DNA from: Echinococcus granulosus
Taxonomy: Eukaryota; Platyhelminthes; Cestoda; Cyclophyllidea; Taeniidae
Direction: 5' to 3'
Assembly (NCBI RefSeq): GCF_000524195.1
Contig: NW_020170415.1
Span: 124,001 to 188,000 of the forward strand
Length of the DNA stretch: 64,000 nucleotides
A program made the position numbers and the translations under genes. Positions 22,401-33,800 of the stretch are shown piece by piece; positions within the stretch are counted from its first letter, which is position 1; every line of letters starts with the position of its first letter. The notes under the pieces were generated by a model. That model had not been told where the DNA came from. It ran no database searches and saw only the letters and a program-made list of their open reading frames with translations.

Positions 22401-25400
22401 GGAGTCTGCTTTTTCTTCCTCTTCTAAGAAAACTGTTTTGAAGGCAACTTCTTTTGGAAGTGGGACTAAAAGCTAGACGACGCCCAGTATGCCGGCTGGT
22501 TTTCGTGGGATCATTTATCTAAAGGGCAAGGCCATTTAGTGCAATGCGCTGTTTCCTCATATCTTGGTTTGAGTCACACTGCTGTGACTAAAACCTCAGT
22601 AGTCATCTCTGTGAATACTCAGCCAGTGTATGCAACATCTCTCTCGTTCTGAATGCCGGCGTCACCTATCCTCATAATCTATTGTGGAATCGTACATGAA
22701 AAGATTGTGTGCCAACACCTCCCAATCCTCCCTAGCCGTGGACATTTGCAACTTTTGAATTTTCCCAAGATCTACCGAAATGCATTTCCAGAGAAGCAAC
22801 CATTCGATAGGTTCGATGTCCAACCAACTTACTGTGAAGATAACGGGCAGTTGAATGGGGCAATGTTGCCAAGATTGCAAAGCACCTTTGTTGAATGCAT
22901 TTGAATTGTTTTTCTCTGGTTTTTCTCCTACAGTAATTGAGACAGTGTTAAAAGTCGCCCGAGTTAGATGTCTTGCCTAACTTTTTGGGGCAATATTTGA
23001 TCAACACTGCGATTTTGTTTGTCAAAGTTGCCATTGGTATAGTAACCAAGTAATTGACTTAGACATTACAAGACACCGGAGTATGTAGAAATATTTTCTA
23101 TTAATATATGAGAGCAGTGAGATATTTTTAGCTAAGCTTAGTGCCGTCAGTGTGGTGCTTGAAACATGAGAAACTCAAAAGGCTCTAAAATGGTGCAGGC
23201 ACTATGAGGGTCATTCTGAGGCGTACTAAATCACCTAACTTACTAGACGTTTGCTGGAGGTAGAACCTAAGTAGTACACCCAGAGCAACAACCAAGGCAT
23301 CGTCCATCGAGCTGTGTGTGTGTATCTGTGTGACTGCAGGGAGTGCGAACACGGCCACCAAGTCAGGCGTCGAGTCAGATCCTCATCGTGGTGTGGTGGT
23401 TCTTTTGCCTCGTCCTCGTCATCGCATTCTGCGCTAACTACGCCGCCTACCGTTCCTTCACGGCATTGCAGACCCTCCCCACCACTGTCTTCGCCCTCCT
23501 TCACCAGGAGTACTACAAGTGCGTCTACTTGGCTACTGCTTCCACGACCTTGATTTATGGATGTCCTAGTGGCTATAACCATGCTGCATTACCTAGTGGT
23601 TCGCATGATTTTACACTTGCCTTTATGCCCTGAGTCTCCATCCAATCCTTTTTGGCACAGAATCCCTCATGTAAGAAAGGACTTGTTATTCTTTTGGATG
23701 GATTCGTCACTGCTGTCACCAATGTCCCTCTCGAGTTATTTCTAATGCCGTTTAAATGGGGTAATTTTAGGAGCAGCCTTGACATTAGAGACGCAGAAAG
23801 GTGGAAACGGTTACAGGGAGATCTCCTATCACCACCTTAGAGTTCGCATTGTCGGACACCAGAGGAACCCATATAATCGCGCAGGCAGTCAATGAAAATA
23901 AGAATCTTATGCAAAAGAATAGGTATAGAGGTCTAAATGTGACCAGTGGCTTGAAGTTAATGACACACCCGAGACCGTTGCTCTTTTTTGCGTGAAGAGA
24001 AGCATCGTGCTGACTTTGACACTGTTAGAGCCATCAGACTGTGTTCCACTTTTTGTGTGATGTTTAATCAAGTCATTACCTAATTCGCTCACAGCTCAAT
24101 GCGGTTAAAAATAATGATATATGGATGTAATCTTAGCCACTTTTGTCTATTTAAATTCTACATTGTAAGGAGGAAAATCACGGATATCTACTTTAATGAA
24201 AGGTAGCCATCTTGTGGCAGAATTTGTTGACAGCTCATCTAGAATTAAATTTGTACTAAAGTAATTTAAAGCTAATATAGGCCCCCCTTTCCTTCCTCCT
24301 CTCCCCCCTTTCTCTGCCTTCTCATCATTAGGTACACTTTGATCCATGAACCAAAAACCCCAACATTGCAAATGATCATTTATCAATTGGGAGTGATTTC
24401 TTTTTATGCCCGAGGTAACAGCCACTAGCAATCCCTCATTAGTGGTTTACCAAGGCACACATCTACTGTGCCAAACGTTTTCACCTTTTCAAGCACCAAA
24501 GGATGCCTGTCGATTTTTCTAGATATGCCTACATAAATGGATCAAATATGAACATGGAGATGAGTGTATCGCTGGACCCGTCAATTTACGCCCTTTACAC
24601 AGAAATCAACACGAAATACAAAGACGTGATACCTCCTAATCGAAGTGCCGGTGTTGACAAAGTCATAAAGGTACGTTAATCCTCTTTTTTGCAGTCTCGA
24701 AATCAACCAATTGATCACTTTGAGGTAGATCATTAATTTGATTTAACTGTGGCTGAATGATCTCCGAATAGAAATGGGCGATTTTGCATGCTCTAACCAT
24801 TAGCTTTCGAAACCCTTTTGCNNNNNNNNNNNNNNNNNNNNNNNNNNNNNNNNNNNNNNNNNNNNNNNNNNNNNNNNNNNNNNNNNNNNNNNNNNNNNNN
24901 NNNNNNNNNNNNNNNNNNNNNCGGGCAAGATTTTAAGAATTCACCCCGTATGATGTTAATACGAATTACCCTGAGGGCAGTGAACGAAGCCAATGCCGAA
25001 CGGACCAATCGAAAGGCAGGACCGCGTGGAGCCCTCTTTTAATGGGTTGGGCAGGTACCTGCAGCATCGCCAATTTCCTGAGATATTGGATTTTCTTTCA
25101 GTCCAATACTTTAACACATTTTGTGATCCTCTTTGAAAGATTGCGTTTTATTTGTGCAAAGTAATACATAATCTAAAACACTGCTTTTTGAAGGTTCGGC
25201 GATGTAGATTTGTGAACGTGCCGAATAATAACTCAGGAGACTGTTTGTAATAGTGACCGTTTTTATTAATTATGGCTTGTCTAATTTACATAATCGGTGT
25301 TAGGATGCACAGGTATCTATGTCTACCCTTTCTGTCAGCTAATTTGTGATAAATACCGACTGAAGATTAAATTCCTTGGGAACTTGTCTTATGATTTGGG

Positions 25401-26527
25401 AGGAACTTTTAAGCAAAAATAAGTTGCAAACGACTGATTAGGCAGTAAATGGAACTCCTTCAAGTTAGACCCATCACTTAAAACCCTATGGAGTTGGGTA
25501 TGTGAACCACCAATTATGCCACGGAACAACTATTCAGCGACGAATATATGTAGGGCACTTGAAAGGAATTCAAGTAAACTGGAGCTTTGCAGTTCAAAAA
25601 TGTTTTTTTTTTCGCGTAATTTTTAGGGGCTATGAGGAGCAGCTAGCCGGCGTAAATAGGCAATGTGGGGCCACATTCAAGGCAAAGGCACTCGAGGCGA
25701 TGCGAAATCCTCTCGTCAATTGGTCTGATTATTCGGTCGAGTTCGCCTCCGCCTTCGGCATCTTCATAGTCATCCTCATTGGCCTCGTCATCGTCTTGAT
25801 CGTCTTTATCGTAGAATTCTGCCTCGATGTCTACAAGGTAATCTCTAGGCGATTTTTCATTACTACGTGCATAAAAATCATTTAAAACTCCGTCATTATT
25901 GTGTGTAATGTTGCATAACGCGTTTGCAATTCGCTTAGGAATAAAATCAGACACCACAACATTCCAACTGTTTCATTGTTTTAAGACGTCACTAGCTGCT
26001 TTTCATTTGTTTTTTCCTCCCAACTCAATGCTTCTCCTTTTTATTGAATGCGTCGTATGCGTGTGATGTGCGGGCACTTTCAAGAAAGTCGGGTCGTCAA
26101 ATATGTATGACGTTGGTAACAAAGGCAATACATAGTGGTTCTTCCGTTTAATCACCCTTGTATTTCAAATGTCACATCATTTGTAGTATTTAAAAAGAAA
26201 GCACTTGAAAGAGTTTGATTTAAAGATGGTTTGTGCCATAACACGAAAAAAAGTGTCAAGTCTTCAATTAGAACTACCCCTCCACTACTGATTACGACAT
26301 GGACAGATTGCATGCGATAAACTCCGTTGATTAATTAACTCCCCTCGAAAGGTTTACCTCTTCGTGATAATCGCGATGGCGACTAACTGGAGTTCGATGT
26401 GGAACTGAGACTTGGGGTGAAGGCGATGCTCACGCTTTGTTTTTAGCACACTTTTTTTAACGCGATCTTTTATTTTAGAAGCCGGAACAGGGCCAATGAA
26501 GACGAGCCTCGGAATGCGGACTCGTGA
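16497..26527 (+). CDS. Divergent ionotropic glutamate receptor, tandem copy B (16 exons; frame problem in exon 14)
   Basis: Exons: 16497-16581, 16978-17133, 17381-17614, 17876-17899, 17938-18104, 18151-18204, 18603-18797, 19034-19147, 19400-19528, 21549-21737, 21859-22155, 23340 to ~23552, 24443-24670, 24990 to ~25160, 25627-25837, 26479-26527. The protein starts with a signal peptide (MRLLRINILLISAILALHSS) and follows the copy A plan: amino-terminal domain (exons 1-9), ligand-lobe start VPPVITEE, GPFSETWDR with the conserved Arg, M1, pore loop FVFGYLFQ, M3 with AFCANYAAY, second ligand lobe (WFTKAHIYCAKRF onward) and M4 in exon 15. Exons 2-11 equal copy A in length; exon 1 is 6 nt longer. 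It should be a membrane glutamate-gated cation channel subunit if functional. Exon 14 meets an in-frame TGA at 25134, and its likely donor leaves the wrong phase for exon 15; removing one base near 25132-25135 restores it. The exon 12 donor is unresolved. Confidence 0.9.
17876..17937 (+). other. 24-nt micro-exon 4 and 38-nt intron of iGluR B
   Basis: Exon 17876-17899 reads EGGIHPFF. Donor GTAAGT opens a 38-nt intron (17900-17937) ending CTTTAG. Exon length equals that of copy A, the intron is 2 nt shorter, and both leave phase 1. Confidence 0.75.
20205..21075 (+). mobile_element. Two-LTR TRIM-like element (copy 4) in iGluR B intron 9
   Basis: Left LTR ~20210-20420 and right LTR ~20920-21070 share the CCTTGAAGACGAAAG-type block, a GGCATG block and the GCGGAAGT(A/T)CAAAGG block. 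Between them lies a ~500 bp non-coding core with blocks found in copies 5 and 7 (GGTATCGCGTGTTTACTTC, GATGGTTCATGGTCACG, TCCTTTATGATC). No polymerase, integrase or gag frame exists, so it cannot transpose by itself. Layout matches a terminal-repeat retrotransposon in miniature. It lies in sense to the host gene. Borders are approximate. Confidence 0.75.
23240..23339 (+). promoter_or_regulatory. Conserved intronic block before the M3 exon, copy B
   Basis: Counterpart of 12657-12753. It ends in GTGTGTGTGTATCTGTGTG and ACTGCAG directly before exon 12, and conservation continues without a break into the exon. Confidence 0.55.
24822..24921. other. Assembly gap (100 N) in iGluR B intron 13
   Basis: One hundred unknown bases between exons 13 and 14, at the same structural position as the copy A gap. 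The flanks align with the flanks of the copy A gap on both sides. Confidence 0.99.
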
Positions 26528-28674
26528 TATTGACCATACCATCTTCCTCACTGTGAACGTTTTCACAGACCTCCTCAGAAAAGTGCATTTGTTCTTGACC
26601 TCCTAATAAGCCTTTCAAATCGTGTATTCGTGGCCAATTTTGGAACGTCCTGTAATTGATTTGTAATGTGGGGGAGCGCGCAAAAGCGATTCTCCGTTGG
26701 TAGTGGACCCATTTATTGCTTATTTGTTTGTCAAAAACTTGGTCCGGCTTTTGTCTGGTTTGCGAATTTCCGACTTTAAACTCAATGATCCTAGTCCCTT
26801 TTCAAAAAAGTAAGTGTTTATTGCTACCCACATGCATTCCTTTTACTGTGTCAGAGTGGCACGTGAGATGCCGCGGTGGTTCGAGTCATCCCTGAAATCT
26901 CAATGCGACATGCCAAAACTGAAAAGTGATTTGGCATGGGCGTATGAGAGGGTGTAGGAGCTGTAAATGTGGGCTTCCGCAGCACCTGACATGCCCTTTT
27001 AGTTAGATATAAATTTGAGCAAGGATCATTTTACCCATATTATACAATTAACACTTTTGACTGGCGGTACTTGCTGCATTTATTCCCAGGAGTGTTGGTT
27101 TTAGTTCTTAGTACCGAAAGGTAAAACGCATTAGCAGAAATAAGTCGCAATTCGCAAAACAACTTAAGATCAGGCCCACTTGCGAAGGCATGGAAGCGTC
27201 AGACACATTATTTATTCCTTTCCAGGGAGGCATTCCCCACCGCTTCATTTTAAATTAGGATAAATCCTGATGCAATAAATCTTGCTGCTGGTACTTACGA
27301 CTAATACCGTGGAAGCTGAAGACAGTGTAAACTTGGAACAGTCAGACGGAATTGCAACCACTGAGGGTTAGTTCACGAAAGGCATTTAAGTTCACTAAAA
27401 AGAAGGACCTGAACCTTGTGGCAGGAAAGCCTAGAGACTTCGGCTAAGAAGGAGGGCTTTGCTCGAAGACGTGGATGTGGAAACGACTATAATAACGGCT
27501 TCGGTGCACGCCACAATCTCATCAACATTAGAACGAAACTGGACACTCCATTCGAAGGTTACCTTTCCTTTGTTAATTCGATAATAGAGGCAAAGGATAT
27601 GAGTGAATCACCTCATTGTTTTGCATGAGTAATTACAAAAGCCACTCACACCAGGCACAGTAGTGAAGTAGTGGATGAGGAGCTGCTTGGAATCCCAACC
27701 CCAACTGTCACCATCCATCGTAGCTCCACCGGCTCTAGCCATTCGAGTACGATGGGCGAATACCTCAAATTGTTATGATGCGTAGCAATTCGGGACGGCT
27801 CTGTTGCTACTGTAAGCACGGAGTGGAAAACTGGAACGTAAAGCATTCAAACCAAATTGCAACGGCTGTACTGGCGGTCAACTTTGGAATGCGGTGTCAA
27901 ATTTAGGAGTGTCTTAGTAATGAGCAGCTCATCATTGTTGCGTCGCGCCCTGAACGCTACTACTACTAGCTACTTGAAGTAGCTATCAGCGCATTCGTGT
28001 TTTATGCCTTCGCCGCATACTCAAAGGGCTCAAGCACTACCATTGCTGCCTGGCGTCTTGACTGAGTCTGAGTACCGATTCTGATGAATATAGCACCACT
28101 CTCAGTACGCAGTACCGATGCAGGAGCAGGGAAATTGGCACAATGGACTTAGAGTCCATGCTTGATTAGGATGTTGTGTAAAAACGTCCATTTACAGCCT
28201 CTGACAGGGAAATTTACGAATACACTTGTTTTTACACAAATGCCTCTGCAAGAGGAGATTGGTGTGTGAACCGTACCTGTTGTCGGGCATCGTCAAGCTC
28301 TCAGCAGTCCAATGTAGCTAACCTGATAGAGAACAATTTTCAGGGATATGAATCAACGAGACACGCTACCACAAAATAATCTTGGCGGCCTTTTCGCTAT
28401 AGTACAAATCCACCTAATCTTTTTTCCCTTCCTGCTCGGGAGCCGAAATAGCAGTAGCCACTGGGAGCCTCGAGAACGAATCCCAAAACAAAGACTGTGC
28501 AGTTGAATCTGCCCCTACGATGGACAACGCTAAGCCTACACCGCCAGTCTTTCAGCTGCTCTAGGGGCTGATGATACGTCTCATAACGTAGGAGATAATT
28601 CGGTCCAGAAAATTATCTGCACGGGACTTTCTTCGATACAATGGCTAGGAAAAGAAGAGGAAAACCGTTTTTTT
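26528..28674. other. Convergent intergenic region between iGluR B and torsin
   Basis: Both neighbouring genes end towards this ~2.1 kb stretch, so it should contain their 3' UTRs. A 70-codon open frame at 27416-27628 shows no domain. No repeat copy or RNA gene was recognised. Confidence 0.5.
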
Positions 28675-30503
28675 TTACAGTTCGCCATGAGTGAGAGCGG
28701 AGCCGAATCCGAAGCTGCGATGCTGGAGGTAGAAACCAACCTTGTCGTAAACTAGTTTGCATCCCGAGGTGGAGAAGAGGCGGGTGCCTTCAGGTTCCCA
28801 ATCCAGCTCGGCCAGCACAAAGTCGATCATCGTCTCAGTGGCTTCAACTCCCAGGCGGCGTGCAGCGTCGACTATACACGCGCTTACGTGCACCTCCTGC
28901 AGTGGAAGGAAGGGCACCACTGCAGTTATCACGTGGCTGCTTATCAGGTCCGAAAACTTGAAGGCGCCTATAAGGCGAAATAAGATATAGTACAACACAA
29001 ATTACCTGCAGCATCGAGGTCAATAGCAGATAAGAAACGAGAAAGAACAACCATCCCGATTCCACTGTGGATGAGCGAACCTCCAGAGACTCAGTATAAA
29101 AGCTTTCCAGCCGTTTTGTGCAATTGCAACAAAGCTACTACCAGATCCTTATGCCGAACTGAGATACAACTTGGAGGCTTCGTTGGTGTGCTGCCAAATC
29201 CACTCTGAAAGAGCAGCAATCCTGATTTAGCCAGATCAAAGCTACCCCTAAGCGTCATAGAAAAAAGGTATCCACCGCGGAGTAAAAGCATTAAAACATC
29301 TTGAGTTCTATCTCTTGTCAGTCAAGTGTCTGTCAGAGCCACAGACTCTATCAAACCTGGACAAGAACGCAGCGCACGAACCCTCTTCATTGTAGACTGA
29401 CTTCGAGAGAGCTCGACGGAGGTCAGCATACTGAATCGATTTACGATTCTTCCCAGTGTTAAGGTGATTGTAAACGTATTCGTTAATGAGTGAAGCACCA
29501 TTGTTTCTAAAAACGGGAAGGGAGTCAAAATGACTACGCATATTTAGCCAACCACGAAGATCAAGCAAAAGCAAATCACATTGAAATCACCAAAGGAGAT
29601 CATCCTGCATCACTGACATTGGATGTGAGAATAAGGAGTCAAATCTCACCCCATGAAGACAAAAATGGCCTTCCTGTAGTCCACGCCCTTGATGGATTCT
29701 GTGTAACCCAAAAGAGGAACGAGAACATCCAGAATGCCCGCGGGCATTTTATGAACCTCGTCAAAAACCAACATAGCTCGGTTGCATTTGCTAACTACCT
29801 CTCGAATGTCCTCCAGTACTTTGGCCTAGAGAGTTTGCAAACGATAATAAAGAGGGATGGTGTCAACAAGCTGATGATAGCTCCAGCTTAGAATAAGTTT
29901 GAGGCAAATTAAAGAACAACAGTACACCTTGTAGAATTCGACAGAGTCTTTGAAAAGAAAATCAACGGTAGCATCGAAGTAACGATAAAAGCTACTCTTC
30001 TCGCCTGCCCTGAACAAACTCGACGCCAAAATGGAGGCTGCGTAGTTTTTGCCAACACCTGTAAATCCATGAAGTGAAAAAACCAGACTTCTGCGAGGAC
30101 TTGGATCCTCCAGATGGGCCTAAAATACAGAGAAGATTAAGAGGTGCCTTTTCCAACACAAAAACAGCCTTGCGGCCATTTACGGAAATAAAAAGGGCAA
30201 AAATCCTACCATAAAACAATAACAAGTAATAGGACGCACGCACCTTCACATAGTTGTAGAACCTTTCAATGGCAATGTGTTGTCCATAAAGTTTCGCAGT
30301 TAGGTTCCCATAAAAATCTTAAATATGTGAGTCAAGGCAAACCTACATTCATGATTGAAATGAAGAGCATCGCTGCAGCATTCACCAAAAAGACACTTGA
30401 CCGGCTCGAAGAATTTTGGTAGGAAGGTGAGACCACTTGCAATCGATATGCCAAAAGCATAGGTTAAATAGCACACCACCAGAGCAATGTTCGCAGGCTT
30501 CAT
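28675..30503 (-). CDS. Torsin-family AAA+ ATPase (six exons, complete)
   Basis: Exons in coding order: 30503-30347, 30317-30244, 30119-29928, 29825-29650, 29506-29382, 28967-28675, giving 338 residues (human torsin-1A has 332). Torsins are AAA+ ATPases of the ER lumen and nuclear envelope, activated by LAP1/LULL1-type cofactors. Order: hydrophobic N-terminus ending near CLFGECC (the torsin FxECC-type motif), KLYGQHIA, Walker A GFTGVGKN (~95-102, with the torsin Asn in place of Ser/Thr), Walker B MLVFDE (~159-164), FMGNNGAS sensor-1 region, VPFLPL, and the sensor-2 Cys in SGCKLVYDK, the torsin GCK motif. Exon phases all join cleanly. Intron 1 (30318-30346) is only 29 nt. The protein ends HGEL, resembling a KDEL-type ER retrieval tail. 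It is head-to-head with AGK, ATGs 371 bp apart. Confidence 0.95.
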
Positions 30504-30874
30504 CTATAGTGCCAGAATAGTGTCTAACGAGGTTAGCAGTGCCAATAGGTCAAGACAGGAATACTATTCACAGTCCCAAAATTAAAACCTTCCACCAAGT
30601 TTTGCCGTTAAACTAAGGGCTATAAGTTTTTAAGCCAAAAGAGAACCATAAATTTAACCAATCTGCAAGGAAGACATAAAGTGAGAAAAAAGTGAAAAAA
30701 AAGTGAAAAAAAGAGCTGAATGGCTATAGCTCTATTTAATCAGTCAAAATTTTACATTTGAGTAAGCTTTTTTGGTAATATATAGCCCAAGGAGCTCTAA
30801 GGTCATTTAAATTGTTTTGTTAACCAACAACTTCAGCGGTGTTTTGGACAGTTGCATGTAGCTAGTTTCCGGGC
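30504..30874. promoter_or_regulatory. Shared head-to-head promoter interval, torsin / AGK
   Basis: The torsin ATG (minus) and AGK ATG (plus) are separated by 371 bp, so both promoters and 5' UTRs lie here, or one bidirectional promoter serves both. An A-rich tract with repeated GTGAAAAAA units occurs near 30680-30715. No TATA box is evident at a convincing position on either strand. Confidence 0.5.
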
Positions 30875-33800
30875 ATGCTAGGGAAACTTGTGCAAAGTAT
30901 TAGGAATTATCCAAAAACTTCTGTACTCCTAACCGGCGTCTTCTTCGTTGTGGGGAATCGTGTGAGGCTGAAATACAAGTAATGGAGCCGATTTCGATAA
31001 TGCGTTATTTTGATAGAGACAACCTCTTGCGTCGTCGTATTTGCAACCAGCTAAAAGTTGGTTTCTTTATTTCATCTAACAATGTCTAAAGGAACTGGGT
31101 ATGAAAAAGTTAACAAGCAATGATAGACTCCAACGGGTTACTGTTCTTCTCAATCCTTTTGCTCATCAGAGGGGAATATTAGATAACTTCGATCAAAATG
31201 CGATGCCTCTTTTACAAATAAGCGGTCTGGATGTACAAATGGTGTATCTGGACGATGATGATGAAGCAAAGGAATACTCAAGTGTGCTAGATCCTACGAG
31301 CACTGATGCAGTCATTGTTGCTGGTGATGACAATCTCTTGGCTAAGGTAACGTCAATGGAGGTGGCCCTATTTTGCCCCATAGACCCTTACCGGACTCCT
31401 ACATAGGAGTGAATATGTGGTAGGTTGCTGTTTTTTCCAGTTGTGTTGTAGACGACGAACCTTTGGAATATACCCATTTACGTGCTTCCTCTGGGGGTTT
31501 TTAATAACTATTGCAGTACAGTGCTCAAGGATAGTAACTTTATTAGGTATTCCAATTAAGTGACTTTGTTCTATTTGTCTTAGCTGGTGCTACCAAATGA
31601 TTGTACCAGTTTTGCAAAATAAGTCGCATCGCAGAAATGTCCTGAGCATTCGACCTGTGGTAAAAGGCACTCCCGAGTTTGAGAACAGTGAATATTTTCA
31701 GGTACGCACAAATTTGACTGCTTAAGGTTGTCCCTCAATAGCCTGATTCCTCTAAGCAGGAGGTCTTTGCAATGACTGGAATTGAATGGAGCTGCTGGCG
31801 CGATGTGGAGTACGGCGGTGGTGGTCTTTCTCTAACCGCTTCTCGTCCCACCAGCCACAAACCTCGCCTCGCCACTTCTCCGAGATGCGGCGACCCTGGC
31901 GCTTCCAATGATATCATTGTCGATAATTCTCTTAGCTCCGCTTACAGGTACTATTCGCTCCGCCAGTGCTTTAAGCGCCTTGGTGCCGTCTGCCGCCATA
32001 CCTTGGCCTATCTCCGCGCTCCTGCCTTTGATCCCACTCCACCCACCGCAGAGCAGCTGGAGGCGGCCAGAAGGAAAAGAAAGCCCCTCAGACGAGGATG
32101 TGCTAAGCAAGCAACGCTTATTGTTAAACCCGTGTGTGGTGGTTGTAAAAAGTGCTGGAGTGAGAAGCATAGGGTGTGTTTGCTATTAATCGGCCCGTTC
32201 TTAAATGTTACGCCTGATATACTTTATTACATGCCCAATGAAGTCTTGATTTTTGACCACGCCTCTCACTACTCGGGGAAATGCTCAATCCCCCACAGGT
32301 TATGATTCATGCACATAGAATTTTAATATCTAAACATGACAATTTACTGAATAACAACTGTACTTTGCTCACTGAATAAGGGACATGTCAAGCCTTACCG
32401 TGGGGAACCTTTTCATTTTACCTCTTACTATATCAATTTGTGGTTAATGGTGTCTGAATTTACTTTCTGGGGAAAAACAGTTTTTCGAACACTATTGGAT
32501 AACTTGCTTTGGCAGGCTTTGAACAGCCATGAATGTTTTCGAATCAAAACAAATTAGATGCATCGTATACTAGGTAAAATTCCGCTTTAGTGTATGTAGC
32601 TTTAAAGTGCTCGCTAAAGTACGAACGTGGAAGACTGAGTTGTTACTTTAATGTATTTGTAAAAATTTTGTTTATTGGGATGTTTTCCAATGTCCATGGT
32701 TGCTTTACTGCCTACTTGCCTATTTGTTATTCATTAAAATTTATTTTTAATGAATATGCTTTGCCATAGACATGGCTTGTAAATTTTACTTTAGCTTCTT
32801 GGCATGCTTCTAAATGAGAGGTTTTCGGTAATAGGGATCCGCTTTCCCTCGAATACCAATTAAAAATGCACTCTGAATCTCTGCTTTTATTTCCTCATTA
32901 TTTCATCTTTTCCTTATCTATTGTTACATATAGTTTGTATTATCGGGTTCTAGAAATGCTCTTGTCAAAACTGTCTTGCATTCTTTGGCTGGGAATTTCA
33001 GCGTCGGCGTCCGGTTTTTGATGGGGACGTACTCACATTTCATGTTAATATGCATTTGTGGCACAGCGAAGGCGAGCAAAGTGTGGAAAAAATCGGAATT
33101 TTGATCAGTTATTTTAAGCTAGTTCTAGTTTAGTTCAAAGCTAGTAATATTTTTTGCGACTTCTAATGCTTTGACCTGGGCTGGTGTGCCTGAAATGCTA
33201 CTTAAACTCATTCAGTAGCGTTTATTATGCATTATTTTAGTTGGCAGTGTCAAAAATGGTGCCAGAGGCCTCGCGGAAATCATCATGGTTGGGGTGGATT
33301 TTCGGTTTTTCCTCATACTCCACTGCCAAAAATGACAAAAAGACATTGAAATCACAAAATACAGAATTCATGGATTACGAAAACCCCGAGTGTGGTTCGG
33401 AAACACGTCTCAATGTACCTCCGGCCTCGCGTATCGTCATCACTCTTGATGGGGTATGTTACTTAGTTCCATTAATCACTTCAACTACGACTTAAGTGGC
33501 TTTCATAATCAAACTTTTAAGAAGGCTTTAAATTTATTGTTTACCAATGTTGGCAATATCTTCTGGTTCCATTATTTGAGGTATTTTCACGTGTTGGAGC
33601 ATGGCCAGTAGAATAAGTGAGTGTGAGCAATTATCGGCGAATTTCCTAGATTTTGTTACGGAGCGTTGCTTTGCCGCAAATTTCCTGCTCTCCCATTTAC
33701 CTTTTAATCTCGCTGACGGAAAGGGTTGGTTGAACAAATCGGCTGGTGTTTCTGTGTCTTCATGTTCATTTGAAATCGCACTTTGGTTTTCGCTCTCTTT

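Noticed and set aside
31584..31701. Apparent frameshift in AGK exon 4, where one frame reads LVLPNDCTSFAK and then stops
   Set aside because: Exon 3 ends in phase 2, so exon 4 is read in another frame that is open throughout and gives SIRPVVKGTPEF. No lesion is needed.
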